From JAKPUX01 sp035353815 (lineage in GTDB: Bacteria; Zhuqueibacterota; Zhuqueibacteria; Residuimicrobiales; Residuimicrobiaceae), in contig DAOQAG010000007.1 of the NCBI GenBank assembly GCA_035353815.1, positions 55,022 through 119,021 on the forward strand: a DNA stretch of 64,000 nucleotides. Reading direction: 5' to 3'. The position numbers and the translations under genes were made by a program. How positions within the stretch are numbered: the stretch's first letter is position 1; every line of letters starts with the position of its first letter. Shown piece by piece: positions 23,028 to 31,312 of this stretch. Below the pieces are notes generated by a model that searched no databases, was not told where the DNA came from, and worked only from the letters and a program-made list of their open reading frames with translations.

Positions 23028-24391
23028 TCTGCGGCTTCCTTGATAATCTCCGAGATGGTCGGATGGGCATGCATGGTGGTCATAATTTCACTGGCGGTGG
23101 TTTCCAGGGTCTTGCCCAGGTTCAATTCGGCGAGCAGCTCGGTGGCTTCGGCGCCGACCAGATGGGCGCCAATCAGCTCGCCGTATTTGGCATCGAAGAT
23201 CAGCTTGGCGAAGCCCTCGCTCTCCCCCATGGCCAGCGACTTGCCGTTGGCGCGAATGGGGAAGCGGCCGACTTTGATCTCGCGTCCCTGTTCGCGGGCT
23301 TTATCCTCGGTGAGGCCGACGCTGGCGACCTGGGGCTGGCAGTAGGTGCAGCCCGGAACGTTCTCATAATCCACCGGGGTGACCGGATGACCCGCGATGC
23401 CTTCCACAGCAGCGATGCCTTCGGCGGAGGCGACATGGGCCAGCCAGGGCGGACCGATGACATCGCCGATGGCATAAATGCCATTGATGTTGGTGCGGTA
23501 GTTTTTCTTGTCGACGACGATGTGGTTGCGTTCCACCCGGATCCCGAGGGTTTCGAGCCCGAGGTTCTCAATATTCCCCTGCACACCAATGGCGACCAGG
23601 GCTTTTTCGCCCTCGAGGAGTTGGCTGCCGCCGGCGCTGCTGGTCTGGATGCGGACCCCCGATTTATCCGTTTCGACCTTTTCCACCCGGGTATCGGTCA
23701 TCATGGTGATCCCCATTTTCTTGAAGGCCCTGGCGACGACCTCCACCACTTCGTGGTCTTCAATCGGCAGGATATGGGGCATCATTTCGACGAGGGTGAC
23801 CCTGGTGCCCATGGCGGCAAAAAAGTAGGCGAATTCGACGCCGATGGCGCCGGCGCCGATGATCACCAGGCTGGCGGGATTCTTGTCCAGCACCAAGGCC
23901 TCGCGGCTGCTGATGATCTGCTCGCCATCAAAGTCCACCCCCGGGATCGCGCGGGCGCGCGCGCCGGTGGCGATGAGAATATCCCGGGCCTCGATGACCC
24001 GAACGCTCTGATCGGCGGCGGTCACCTGGATCTTGCCGGGCGCCCGCAGAACGGCGGTGCCGGCAATGGTCGTGATCTTGTTCTTGCGAAAAAGGAATTC
24101 AACACCCTTGGAGAGCCGGGAGGCGACGCTGCGGCTGTGCTTGACGACCTGGGGGTAATCCACCACCGGCGCAGCGGTCACGATCCCAAAGTCAGCGGCA
24201 TGGCGGATATGGTTCAGGAGCGTGGCACTATGCAGCAGGGCTTTGGTCGGGATGCAGCCCCAGTTGAGGCAGATGCCACCCACCTCGGCTTTCTCGACGA
24301 CAGCCGTTTGCAGTCCCAGTTGGGCTGCACGAATGGCGGCGACATAGCCGCCCGGGCCGGAACCGATGACCACCAGATCGTATTTTTCCAT
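22997..24391 (-). CDS. lpd: Dihydrolipoyl dehydrogenase (E3)
   Basis: The 464-residue flavoprotein reoxidises the dihydrolipoyl groups of E2 with NAD+. FAD is bound through VVIGSGPGGYVAAIRAAQLG, the redox pair is C41/C46 in GGICLNWGCIPTK, the NAD site is VVIGAGAIGVEFAYFFAAMG, and the active-site His lies in AHPTISEIIKEAAEDAYG near the C-terminus. It is the first gene of the 2-oxo acid dehydrogenase set and could serve both E1 systems. The upstream neighbour is the flavodiiron gene (41 bp). Its 3' end has been duplicated downstream. Confidence 0.96.
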   Translation of the reverse strand: MEKYDLVVIGSGPGGYVAAIRAAQLGLQTAVVEKAEVGGICLNWGCIPTKALLHSATLLNHIRHAADFGIVTAAPVVDYPQVVKHSRSVASRLSKGVEFLFRKNKITTIAGTAVLRAPGKIQVTAADQSVRVIEARDILIATGARARAIPGVDFDGEQIISSREALVLDKNPASLVIIGAGAIGVEFAYFFAAMGTRVTLVEMMPHILPIEDHEVVEVVARAFKKMGITMMTDTRVEKVETDKSGVRIQTSSAGGSQLLEGEKALVAIGVQGNIENLGLETLGIRVERNHIVVDKKNYRTNINGIYAIGDVIGPPWLAHVASAEGIAAVEGIAGHPVTPVDYENVPGCTYCQPQVASVGLTEDKAREQGREIKVGRFPIRANGKSLAMGESEGFAKLIFDAKYGELIGAHLVGAEATELLAELNLGKTLETTASEIMTTMHAHPTISEIIKEAAEDAYGHAIHI

Positions 24392-24432
24392 AAGCAGGAC
24401 CTTTATTCGCTAGGGTTGGGATGCATCCCGGT

Positions 24433-25620
24433 TCAGCCTTGCATGGTGCGTGCCAGGGCGGTGCCGAATTCATAGCATTGGCGCAGCTCGTCGGGGCCCG
24501 GCACCAGGGTTGCTTTCAGGCCGGGCAGCGGCACCTGAAATTTGAGTTGATTGAGGCGTTGATCGAGAAAGAAAACCGCTTCGCCGCTCCAGCCCATCGA
24601 GCCAAAGCTCGCGCCGATTTTTCCTTTAAGGTCCAGGGTGGTGAGGCTGCCGAGCAGATCCCAGACCGGTTTGACCGCATCCCCATTGATGGTCGGGCTG
24701 CCCACCGCAATACCGTCAGCTGCCTCGATGCGGTCGAGATGCGCGGCCAGATTGATTTCCATGGTGTCATAGACCTTGACGCTGACGCCGGCATCCTTGG
24801 CGCCGCGGGCGATCTCGGCTGCCATTCTTTCGGTATTTCCATAGGCGCTGGCATAGTAGATCAGCAGCTGGCGTGGATCGTTGGCTTGCAGGGGTTCGGA
24901 CCATTTTTCATAGGCGGTGATGAAACGGGGCAGATCCTGCCGCAGGATCGGCCCATGGCTGGGGGCGATCATATCGAATGGTAGTTCGGCGATCTTTTTC
25001 AGGTTGTTGCGCACCATCTTTTTAAAGGGCCGCATGATGGTCTGAAAGTAATGCTCAAATTCACTCCAGCTGTCGCGGGTGATCTCGTCGCTGAACAGAT
25101 GGCTGTCGCAAAAGTGGGCGCCGAAGAGATCACAGGTAAAGAGCACTCCTTGTTCCGGCTGCCAGGTGATCAGGGTATCGGGCCAATGGATAAAAGGGGC
25201 GGGAATGAACTGCAACCGTTTGCCGCCCAAGTCGATGCTCTCGCCGTTTTCCACAGCACGGATGCTCACCGGGCGGTTGAGGACATTCTGGACATACTTG
25301 GCAGCCGGCTTGGAGCAGATCACCTCCGCTTGCGGGGCCTTATCCAGCAAAGCGGCCAGGCTGCCGGAATGGTCCATCTCGGTATGCTGCACGACGATAT
25401 AGGCGATACGGGAAAAATCGGTCAGGCTGGCGATATGCTCAAGGTAGGGTTGGGTAAACTTGTCCTTGACGGTATCGATAACCGCGATTTTTTCGCCCTT
25501 GACCAGATAGCTGTTGTAGGTGGTACCATTTTTGGTCTGCATGATGATATCAAAAATACGCAAATCGGGATGGAGCGCGCCAATCCAGTATACATCCGGC
25601 TTTATCAGTACAGGCTTCAT
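24433..25620 (-). CDS. Flavodiiron protein (FprA/NorV-type oxygen or NO reductase)
   Basis: The 395 residues form a beta-lactamase-like di-iron domain and a C-terminal flavodoxin domain. Iron ligands are H79, E81, D83 and H84 (HTEMDHSG), H145 (APFIHWPD), D164 (FTCDLFGAHF) and a His in IAPSHGPIL. FMN binds at LIYYASAYGNTERMAAEIARG. Such proteins reduce O2 to water or NO to N2O in anaerobes and microaerophiles. Its place downstream of iscS-iscU and upstream of lpd suggests protection of Fe-S enzymes from oxygen. GGAGG precedes the ATG at 25620. Confidence 0.94.
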   Translation of the reverse strand: MKPVLIKPDVYWIGALHPDLRIFDIIMQTKNGTTYNSYLVKGEKIAVIDTVKDKFTQPYLEHIASLTDFSRIAYIVVQHTEMDHSGSLAALLDKAPQAEVICSKPAAKYVQNVLNRPVSIRAVENGESIDLGGKRLQFIPAPFIHWPDTLITWQPEQGVLFTCDLFGAHFCDSHLFSDEITRDSWSEFEHYFQTIMRPFKKMVRNNLKKIAELPFDMIAPSHGPILRQDLPRFITAYEKWSEPLQANDPRQLLIYYASAYGNTERMAAEIARGAKDAGVSVKVYDTMEINLAAHLDRIEAADGIAVGSPTINGDAVKPVWDLLGSLTTLDLKGKIGASFGSMGWSGEAVFFLDQRLNQLKFQVPLPGLKATLVPGPDELRQCYEFGTALARTMQG

Positions 25621-25683
25621 ATCCTGCCCTCCACTATGCTTTAGCTCAATAACTCTAAAAGCGCCAGAAATATTTCAGGGCTC

Positions 25684-25887
25684 TCAGGCTTTCTCGATTT
25701 TAATCCGGTAGCCTTCCAGGCGGATCTCCTCTACCCGGCAGCTGCCGGCATCGACATCGTTGACTCCCACCTCTGCGGAGTGATGAAAACAGGTGGTGAG
25801 CGCCTCCTCAGGCGAGCGGGCAACCCGCAGATTCCAGCAGGGATTGATCCCCAGGTGATAGACCAGGTAGAGTTTCAGTTCATCCAT
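25684..25887 (-). CDS. Small conserved-looking protein after iscU
   Basis: I do not recognise this 67-residue acidic protein (MDELKLYLVYHLGINPCWNLR...). It has three Cys (positions about 17, 33 and 50) and an HH pair in TTCFHHSAEVG, so metal binding is possible. It starts 10 bp after the iscU stop with a good AGGAGC ribosome site and is followed by the flavodiiron gene after 63 bp. Its location ties it to Fe-S or oxygen-stress functions by inference only. Confidence 0.6.
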   Translation of the reverse strand: MDELKLYLVYHLGINPCWNLRVARSPEEALTTCFHHSAEVGVNDVDAGSCRVEEIRLEGYRIKIEKA

Positions 25888-25897
25888 GGAGCAGCTC

Positions 25898-26293
25898 CTA
25901 GGCTTTTTTATCCTTTGTTTTTTTTCTATAGTCGTCGATGGCCGCCTTGAGGGCGTCTTCAGCGAGGACGCTGCAGTGCATCTTGATTTTGGGCAGACCG
26001 CCGAGTGCCTGGGCCACGGCCTTGTTGGAGATCGTCAGAGCCTCGTCGAGGGTTTTGCCCTTAACCAGTTCGGTGACCATGGAACTGGTGGCAATGGCGG
26101 CGCCGCAGCCAAAGGTCTTGAATTTGGCATCGGTGATATGATCGTCCTCGATGCGCAGGGTGAGTTTCATCACGTCGCCGCAGGCCGGATTGCCGACGAT
26201 GCCGACGCCATCCGCTTCCTCGACGATGCCGACATTGCGCGGATGTTCGTAATGATCCATCACCGCTTCCGTATAGTCATCCCATGCATCCAT
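25898..26293 (-). CDS. iscU: Fe-S cluster scaffold protein IscU/NifU-type
   Basis: The 131-residue scaffold has the three cluster cysteines C38 (NPACGD), C63 (FGCGAAIA) and C107 (KMHCSVL), and the Asp40 that makes clusters labile. DHYEHPRNVG at the start is typical of the bacterial NifU-N/IscU family. It builds [2Fe-2S] and [4Fe-4S] clusters with sulfur from the desulfurase encoded 9 bp upstream. The HCSVLAEDALKAA end is NifU/IscU rather than SufU-like, as no zinc-site insertion is seen. Confidence 0.94.
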   Translation of the reverse strand: MDAWDDYTEAVMDHYEHPRNVGIVEEADGVGIVGNPACGDVMKLTLRIEDDHITDAKFKTFGCGAAIATSSMVTELVKGKTLDEALTISNKAVAQALGGLPKIKMHCSVLAEDALKAAIDDYRKKTKDKKA

Positions 26294-26302
26294 GATGTTG
26301 CC

Positions 26303-27523
26303 TCAATCGTTATGATGATCGTGTGCGCCCCAGGAAAAGCTTTCGATATCGATCCCCTCCTTGGCCATATCGTAGAGGGGGGACATCTCGCGGAGGCGCT
26401 TGACGTGGGTTTCGAGCAGGTCCAGCAGGATCCCGATATCTTCCCGGGTGTTGCTGCGGCCGAGGCCGAAGCGGATGGAGCAGTGTGCCAGGGTTTCCGG
26501 GACGTTCAGGGCCCGCAGGACGTAGGAGGATTGGAGCGAAGCCGAGGTGCAGGCGGATCCCGAGGAGAGGGCGATGCCGCGGCAGGCGAGCATCAGCGAT
26601 TCGCCTTCGACAAAGGAAAAGCTGTAATTGAGATTATTGACCAGGCGCTGGCTCGGGTGCCCGTTGAGCACGACCATATCGATGCGGCTCTCGATGCCCT
26701 GGCGCAAGAGTTCACGCAGCTCGAGCAGGCGGGCGCTTTCACTCGCCAGATCGCGCCGGGCCATCAGCGCGGCGTGGCCGAGACCGACGATGCCGGCGAC
26801 ATTGAGAGTGCCGGAACGCATGCCCGCTTCGTGGCCGCCGCCGTGGAGCAGGGGCTGGAGTTTGATGCCCTTGCGCACATAGAGCGCGCCGACCCCCTTG
26901 GGGCCATAGATTTTATGCCCGGAGATCGACAGCAGATCGATCTGGTCGCGGTTGACCTGGATCTCCATCTTGCCGAGGGCCTGGACCGCGTCGGTGTGAA
27001 AGAGGATGCCGTGGGCGCGGGCTAAAGCTCCGATTTCAGCCAGGGGCTGGATGGTGCCGATCTCACTGTTGGCCGCCTGAATGGAGATGAGGAAGGTATC
27101 CGGCCTGATCAGGCGCTCCAGTTCGGCCAGATCGACGACGCCATAGCGGTCGATGGGCGCCAGGGAGAGTTCGAATCCCTGTTTTTGCAGGAATTGCGCA
27201 GTATCGAGAATGGCCTTGTGCTCGGTCGCGAGGGTGATGATATGGCCGGAGTGTTCCGGCCGGAGCAAGGCCAATCCCTTGAGGGCGAGATTGTCGGATT
27301 CGGTGGCGCCGCTGGTGAAGATGATTTCGTCGCTGCGTTCGGCCGAGATCATCGCCGCGACCTCTTCGCGTGCGCGCTCGACGGCGGCGCGCGCCCGCCG
27401 TCCGTAATCGTGCGTGCTGCTGGAGGGATTGCCAAACTCGGTGGTGAGATAGGGCATCATTGCCTCGAGGACCTCGGCTTCAAGTGGGGTGGTGGCGTGA
27501 TGGTCCATATAGATGGATTGCAT
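26303..27523 (-). CDS. iscS: Cysteine desulfurase
   Basis: The 406-residue PLP enzyme takes sulfur from cysteine. PLP Lys204 is in SGHKIYGPKG and the sulfur-accepting Cys325 is in ALSSGSACTSASL, the loop of the IscS/NifS group I. The N-terminus MQSIYMDHHATTPL is typical. The last residues are His-rich (GAHDHHND). It opens the Fe-S and lipoyl gene train and has its own promoter about 60 bp upstream. No IscR regulator or hsc genes are seen beside it. Confidence 0.95.
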   Translation of the reverse strand: MQSIYMDHHATTPLEAEVLEAMMPYLTTEFGNPSSSTHDYGRRARAAVERAREEVAAMISAERSDEIIFTSGATESDNLALKGLALLRPEHSGHIITLATEHKAILDTAQFLQKQGFELSLAPIDRYGVVDLAELERLIRPDTFLISIQAANSEIGTIQPLAEIGALARAHGILFHTDAVQALGKMEIQVNRDQIDLLSISGHKIYGPKGVGALYVRKGIKLQPLLHGGGHEAGMRSGTLNVAGIVGLGHAALMARRDLASESARLLELRELLRQGIESRIDMVVLNGHPSQRLVNNLNYSFSFVEGESLMLACRGIALSSGSACTSASLQSSYVLRALNVPETLAHCSIRFGLGRSNTREDIGILLDLLETHVKRLREMSPLYDMAKEGIDIESFSWGAHDHHND

Positions 27524-27585
27524 AGGGCTCCTTGAAGATTTATAAGAGCAAGTCAGGCCCCCCGTACGGGGCGGAAAGACGCATA

Positions 27586-27614
27586 ATAATAGTAAATAAA
27601 TCTGTGGGAATCAA
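27586..27614 (-). promoter_or_regulatory. Promoter for the iscS gene train
   Basis: TTGATT, 17 bp, TATTAT on the minus strand. A palindrome CCCCGTACGGGG at 27560-27571 lies in the predicted leader between promoter and iscS and could be a protein site or hairpin. Confidence 0.65.
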
Positions 27615-27652
27615 GGGCAGAATCCGCCGCGGCCGGGAAAGCACGCCTGGTC

Positions 27653-27696
27653 CAAAAAAAACCGCCTCCGATCGGGCGAGGATCGCAAGGCGGTTC
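27653..27696 (-). terminator. Terminator of the rubrerythrin-like gene
   Basis: Minus-strand arms AACCGCCT and AGGCGGTT followed by eight T. It lies about 45 bp after the rubrerythrin-like stop and just before the iscS promoter. Confidence 0.85.
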
Positions 27697-27740
27697 AGAG
27701 GGCTGCAGCTTTGCGCAGGCCGCGGCGACGAGCGCCTGGC

Positions 27741-28265
27741 TTACCAGGTGGAGTTCACATTCTTGGCCGCAGCCACCTCGCGATAAACGCTCTCCTCATG
27801 CTGCTGCACCAGAGGCTGTTCGAGATTGAGCGGTTCGCAGAAGGAGGATTCGAGTAAAACGATATGCTGCTCCTCTTCGAGGGCAAGGTCGCGGAAGAGC
27901 TGGCGCATGTCGCTCTCGTACATGCGGCGCGAGACGGTGATAAAAAAGTTACGGATCTCGCTCTCGTTCTTTTTGGCGTTGCGGATGACCTCGTTCGGGT
28001 CCTCGCTGCAGGGAACAAGCGTGCCCAATTTGTGCTTCTTGCCGAGATTGAGATAGAGAATCTTTTTGCCACAAATGGAGCTGTATTTGCGAATAAGCTG
28101 CACCCGGTGGCTCTCTTCTTTTTCAGCCAGACCGAGGAGAATGGCGGTAGCATCATCGTTTTTGATCAGGGCGGCGGCTTTTTCGTAATACGTTTTCATA
28201 TCCATTTCGCACTGAATCGCCATTTTCAGGGCGTCCAATGAACTCAATATACCGATCTTGTTCAT
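27741..28265 (-). CDS. Rubrerythrin-like ferritin-fold protein
   Basis: The 174 residues form a predicted four-helix bundle with di-iron type residues: AIQCEMDMKTYYEKAA, LAEKEESHRVQLIRKY, NESEIRNFFITVSRRM and LALEEEQHIVLLESSF. There is no C-terminal rubredoxin domain. It probably handles peroxide or iron. I start it at the ATG at 28265, which has AAGGAGG upstream; the open frame continues far upstream but through an AT-rich non-coding region. It is a single-gene unit with its own promoter and terminator, next to the iscS train. Confidence 0.82.
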   Translation of the reverse strand: MNKIGILSSLDALKMAIQCEMDMKTYYEKAAALIKNDDATAILLGLAEKEESHRVQLIRKYSSICGKKILYLNLGKKHKLGTLVPCSEDPNEVIRNAKKNESEIRNFFITVSRRMYESDMRQLFRDLALEEEQHIVLLESSFCEPLNLEQPLVQQHEESVYREVAAAKNVNSTW

Positions 28266-28366
28266 ATAGTTCCAACCTCCTTTCGGGCACGCGCGGCCGC
28301 GCGGTGCCTGATATCGCATTATATCTGAAAAGTGGAGCACAATTACAATTTTCGGAATAAATAGAT

Positions 28367-28396
28367 ATAATATACATAAAATTATTAAAATATCAA
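28367..28396 (-). promoter_or_regulatory. AT-rich promoter for the rubrerythrin-like gene
   Basis: TTGATA followed after 16 or 18 bp by TATATT or TATTAT (overlapping) on the minus strand. It lies in the 340-bp gap 28266-28605, which otherwise holds only the DUF4254 terminator at its far end and no gene. Confidence 0.5.
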
Positions 28397-28534
28397 ACAA
28401 ATTCGGTACAATTTTTGATTTTGCTCTCCTTCTTTCCTGCCCAAAATGCACGGCTGCTGCAGCACCGGCCCAGGCCGGGCTCTCCTTCTCTCTAACGAAA
28501 TTGCCGGCGCAGGGTTCCCTTTTGCGCGCGGCTA

Positions 28535-28572
28535 AAATAAAAAATCCTCCGCCCCTTGCGGGAGGGAGGATC
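28535..28572 (-). terminator. Terminator of the DUF4254 gene
   Basis: Minus-strand GATCCTCC and GGAGGATT with an inner CTCCC/GGGGC pairing around GCAA, followed by TTTTTATTTT. Confidence 0.85.
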
Positions 28573-28605
28573 AGCATGGATTCGGCCGGAGGGTGAACGC
28601 GGCGG

Positions 28606-29244
28606 TTATTTGCCTTCCTCTTTCCTGTTCATATAAATGGCGGGATTGAAGCGCGGGTCGTTGTACATCTTGTACTGCCGGTAGACCTTGTGGCGCTTGC
28701 GCACCTGGCGCAGATCGAGGAAGAGTTTGTCGAGCGCTGCGGCGAGATCCTGGCGCTGCTCGCGCAGCACGTTGGCGCGGATCTCGCATAATCCCTTGAG
28801 ATCCGGGGCCAGATCTTCCCGCAAAGCTTGTTCGTCCATGTGAAAAATCTTGAGGGAGAGGATGGAAAGCCGGTCGACCATGCTTCCCGGAGTCTCCGAA
28901 TTCAACTCCACATCCGGTCCGGGATTGATGCCGGCGGCGCTGAGCACATTGTCGATCCAGAGATCGATGGTTTCGATGCCGTCATTGCGCTGCTGGTTGT
29001 GCAGGTCGATCGCGCGTTTCGCCGCCGCGATCGCCTTGTCGGTGACATCCGTGCGCCGGGCCTCATCCTCCTGGTGCCAGAGCCAGTAGTTGTGGTAGTG
29101 GAGGGCCTGGGTCATCCCTTTGGGGGAGAGACGGTCATCAGGCGGGATGGGGCCGGTTTCATGCCAGAGTTCTGTGAGGTCCTCAAACCATTCGATCAGG
29201 CTTTTACCTTCGAAAGGCGCGATGATGTTGGTCATGGATGTCAC
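28606..29244 (-). CDS. DUF4254 protein
   Basis: The 212-residue protein carries the DUF4254 pattern: ALHYHNYWLWHQEDEARR, then VTDKAIAAAKRAIDLHNQQRNDGIETID, then SMVDRLSILSLKIFHM. DUF4254 genes in FCB bacteria often sit near glycosyltransferase or cell-envelope genes, but the function is unknown. It may start at GTG 29244 (GGGAG 6-7 bases upstream) or ATG 29235. It is monocistronic, with a promoter and a strong terminator. Confidence 0.85.
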   Translation of the reverse strand: MTSMTNIIAPFEGKSLIEWFEDLTELWHETGPIPPDDRLSPKGMTQALHYHNYWLWHQEDEARRTDVTDKAIAAAKRAIDLHNQQRNDGIETIDLWIDNVLSAAGINPGPDVELNSETPGSMVDRLSILSLKIFHMDEQALREDLAPDLKGLCEIRANVLREQRQDLAAALDKLFLDLRQVRKRHKVYRQYKMYNDPRFNPAIYMNRKEEGK

Positions 29245-29420
29245 AATGGCTCCCGAGTTGGGTGGATGGGCCTGGAGAAACGGTTATTCGCAGCAATGCG
29301 CCCGCATCCCGGATCAGGTTGAGGGGAAGGGCGTCCTTGCCCCCGTTGTGGAAACGGATATGCCGGGCACTGCGCCGCATCCGGCGGTATCATTGCCCGC
29401 AGCACTCTCCAGCCGCCAAT

Positions 29421-29449
29421 AATGTACTATTCGTCCTTTGAAAACGCAA
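29421..29449 (-). promoter_or_regulatory. Promoter for the DUF4254 gene
   Basis: TTGCGT, 17 bp, TACATT on the minus strand. The predicted leader is about 170 bases long; I see no riboswitch fold in it. Confidence 0.55.
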
Positions 29450-29481
29450 GAAGAATTCACGGAATTCGGGCCTCCCTCCTG

Positions 29482-31113
29482 TCATGGATGTATCGTTTTC
29501 CAGACGCGCCGGACATTGCCGCCGAGGATCTTTTCGACCTCCGCGCGGCTATAGCCGTGTTTGAGCAGCTCAAGGGTGAGGTTGGGCAGATCGGCCGTAG
29601 AGCCGAGTCCGCTGGGCAGGTTATCGCTGACGCCGTCGAAATCCGAGCCGAGTGCGACGTGATCGATTCCGGCCAGATGGACGATATAATCGATATGGGC
29701 GATCACCGTGGCAATGGTCGCGGGCCTGCCGGAAGCGGCGATGAAGGGGGGATAGAAGACGACGCCGATGACGCCCCCGCCTGCGGCGATGGCTTTAATC
29801 TGGGCATCGGTGAGATTGCGCTTGTGCGCGCGCAATCCATACGCGCCGGTGTGGCTGTCGATGATCGGATTGCGGGTGATGGCGAGGATATCCTCAATCG
29901 TCTTTGGACCGGTGTGGGCGACATCGATCACGATGCCCAGGGAATCACAGGCGTGAATGACGCGGCGGCCAAAATCGGAGAGCCCGACGGTGTACTTGTT
30001 GGCATCCTCGCAGGAGGCCGCCCAGCTGGTGCTGTTGTTCCAGGTAATGGTGAGCATGCGCATGCCGCGGTGGTAGAGCGTGTACAGGTTGGCCAGATCC
30101 TCTTCGATGGCATGTCCGCCCTCGACGCCGATGAAATAATCGACGGTCGATGCTGACGAGCCGATCTCGCCGGCGCTGCCGACCTGGCGCAAGCCCCCGG
30201 CGGTCAGTGCGGCTTCGCGCTCGAGCCGGTCCAGCATGGCCATGGCGGCGCTGAAGGGGTGGGTCGGATATTCCGAGGGATCCACCCACACGGCCATGAG
30301 TTGGAGATCGATGCCCCCTTCCTGCATCCGCGGCAGGTCGGTCTGCCACCAGGTGTGGCGGTCAAGCAGGTGGTAGGAGGCATTGCCGATCATGCGCTCG
30401 AGAATATCGTTATGGAGATCCGCCACCAGGGCGTGATCATGGATGCTCTCGAGCGTACGAGCGATGAACTCGCCGCCGTTGAGTGCGGTTTCCAGGGTAT
30501 CGGCGCAGTAACCGAAGGAGTCAAAGATGAGGCGATAGCTTGCGGCACCGAAGCTCTTGCGCGCCACCGCAGCAGCGGGTTCGGCACCGCCGCCGGAAAA
30601 GTCACCCAATCCCGTTCCGGATCCTCCATCCAGCTGCACCATCTTGCCACGCAGCACCTGGTTTCCGAAGTGCAGGGTATAAAAATAAATCCCGGCCGCG
30701 CCGCGGGCTTGCCACGCGATGCGGTGCACCCCGGCGCCGAGATGTGCACCCCGTTCATCGACCAGGCGGCCAAGGGCGTCAAAGACCGCCAGGCGGACGG
30801 TGCCGTCCCGCGGCAGTTCAAAGCTGATGGTGGTGGCGGGATTGAACGGGTTGGGATAGTTGCCATGAAGCCGGGCCGTGTGCGGCAGCTCCGGCGTGTC
30901 CTCGGACGCGATTCCCGAAAGCAGGAGGCTCCAGGTGCCGTCGGCTGCGGTCCGGACGCTGTCCAGGCGCGCGGAACCCGCCGCTTCAAGCGTGATGAGG
31001 GCGCCGGCCAGAGGCGAGCCGTTGCGAAGATCGGTGACCTGGCCGTTGATGTTCTGTGCGGCGAGCGGGGCCGCACAGCCGAGAACCAGGAGTGCAAGAG
31101 GGCGCAAATGCAT
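29482..31113 (-). CDS. Secreted membrane dipeptidase (M19) with internal sorting-type domain
   Basis: The 543 residues comprise a signal peptide (1-19), a carboxypeptidase-regulatory-like strand region (21-65), an FlgD-like/T9SS-type domain (85-161, starting NYPNPFNPATTISFELP and ending GIYFYTLHFGNQVLRGKMV), a linker and an M19 renal-dipeptidase domain (about 215-543). Zinc ligands and active-site regions are visible: LVADLHNDIL, GVEGGHAIEEDL, VIDVAHTGPKT, IIDSHTGAYGLR and ALGSDFDGV. M19 enzymes cleave dipeptides, some with D-residues. The sorting-type domain is usually the last domain; here it is inside the protein. It is monocistronic and divergent from the AmgK-like kinase. Confidence 0.9.
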   Translation of the reverse strand: MHLRPLALLVLGCAAPLAAQNINGQVTDLRNGSPLAGALITLEAAGSARLDSVRTAADGTWSLLLSGIASEDTPELPHTARLHGNYPNPFNPATTISFELPRDGTVRLAVFDALGRLVDERGAHLGAGVHRIAWQARGAAGIYFYTLHFGNQVLRGKMVQLDGGSGTGLGDFSGGGAEPAAAVARKSFGAASYRLIFDSFGYCADTLETALNGGEFIARTLESIHDHALVADLHNDILERMIGNASYHLLDRHTWWQTDLPRMQEGGIDLQLMAVWVDPSEYPTHPFSAAMAMLDRLEREAALTAGGLRQVGSAGEIGSSASTVDYFIGVEGGHAIEEDLANLYTLYHRGMRMLTITWNNSTSWAASCEDANKYTVGLSDFGRRVIHACDSLGIVIDVAHTGPKTIEDILAITRNPIIDSHTGAYGLRAHKRNLTDAQIKAIAAGGGVIGVVFYPPFIAASGRPATIATVIAHIDYIVHLAGIDHVALGSDFDGVSDNLPSGLGSTADLPNLTLELLKHGYSRAEVEKILGGNVRRVWKTIHP

Positions 31114-31182
31114 GGGCAGAACTCATTTCCGTTTAGCCTTGGGCGTAAGCATCCGGCACTCCCCCGCCGGAAGGAACCTCCC

Positions 31183-31211
31183 AATATACAACATTTTGCG
31201 CGAGAAGCCAA
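31183..31211 (-). promoter_or_regulatory. Promoter for the secreted dipeptidase
   Basis: TTGGCT, 17 bp, TATATT on the minus strand, 70 bp before the start, with GGGAGG close behind the -10. Confidence 0.6.
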
Positions 31212-31238
31212 GTCTGCTCTGCTTTTTGAGAATTCAAA

Positions 31239-31267
31239 TTGTATTTTTGTTTAAATATGTTTATGTT
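31239..31267 (+). promoter_or_regulatory. Promoter for the amgK-like operon
   Basis: TTGTAT, 17 bp, TATGTT on the plus strand, about 45 bp before the proposed TTG start. It is back to back with the dipeptidase promoter. Confidence 0.45.
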
Positions 31268-31312
31268 TTGGCTCGACGGCAACAACCACCATCCATTGCC
31301 CAGGACGGCCTC

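Noticed and set aside
27560..27571. CCCCGTACGGGG palindrome as an IscR-type operator
   Set aside because: It does not resemble known IscR sites and no IscR gene is near; kept only as a note at the iscS promoter.
28300..28410. AT-rich island as a possible replication origin
   Set aside because: No DnaA boxes or dnaA/dnaN/gidA neighbours; a promoter explains it.
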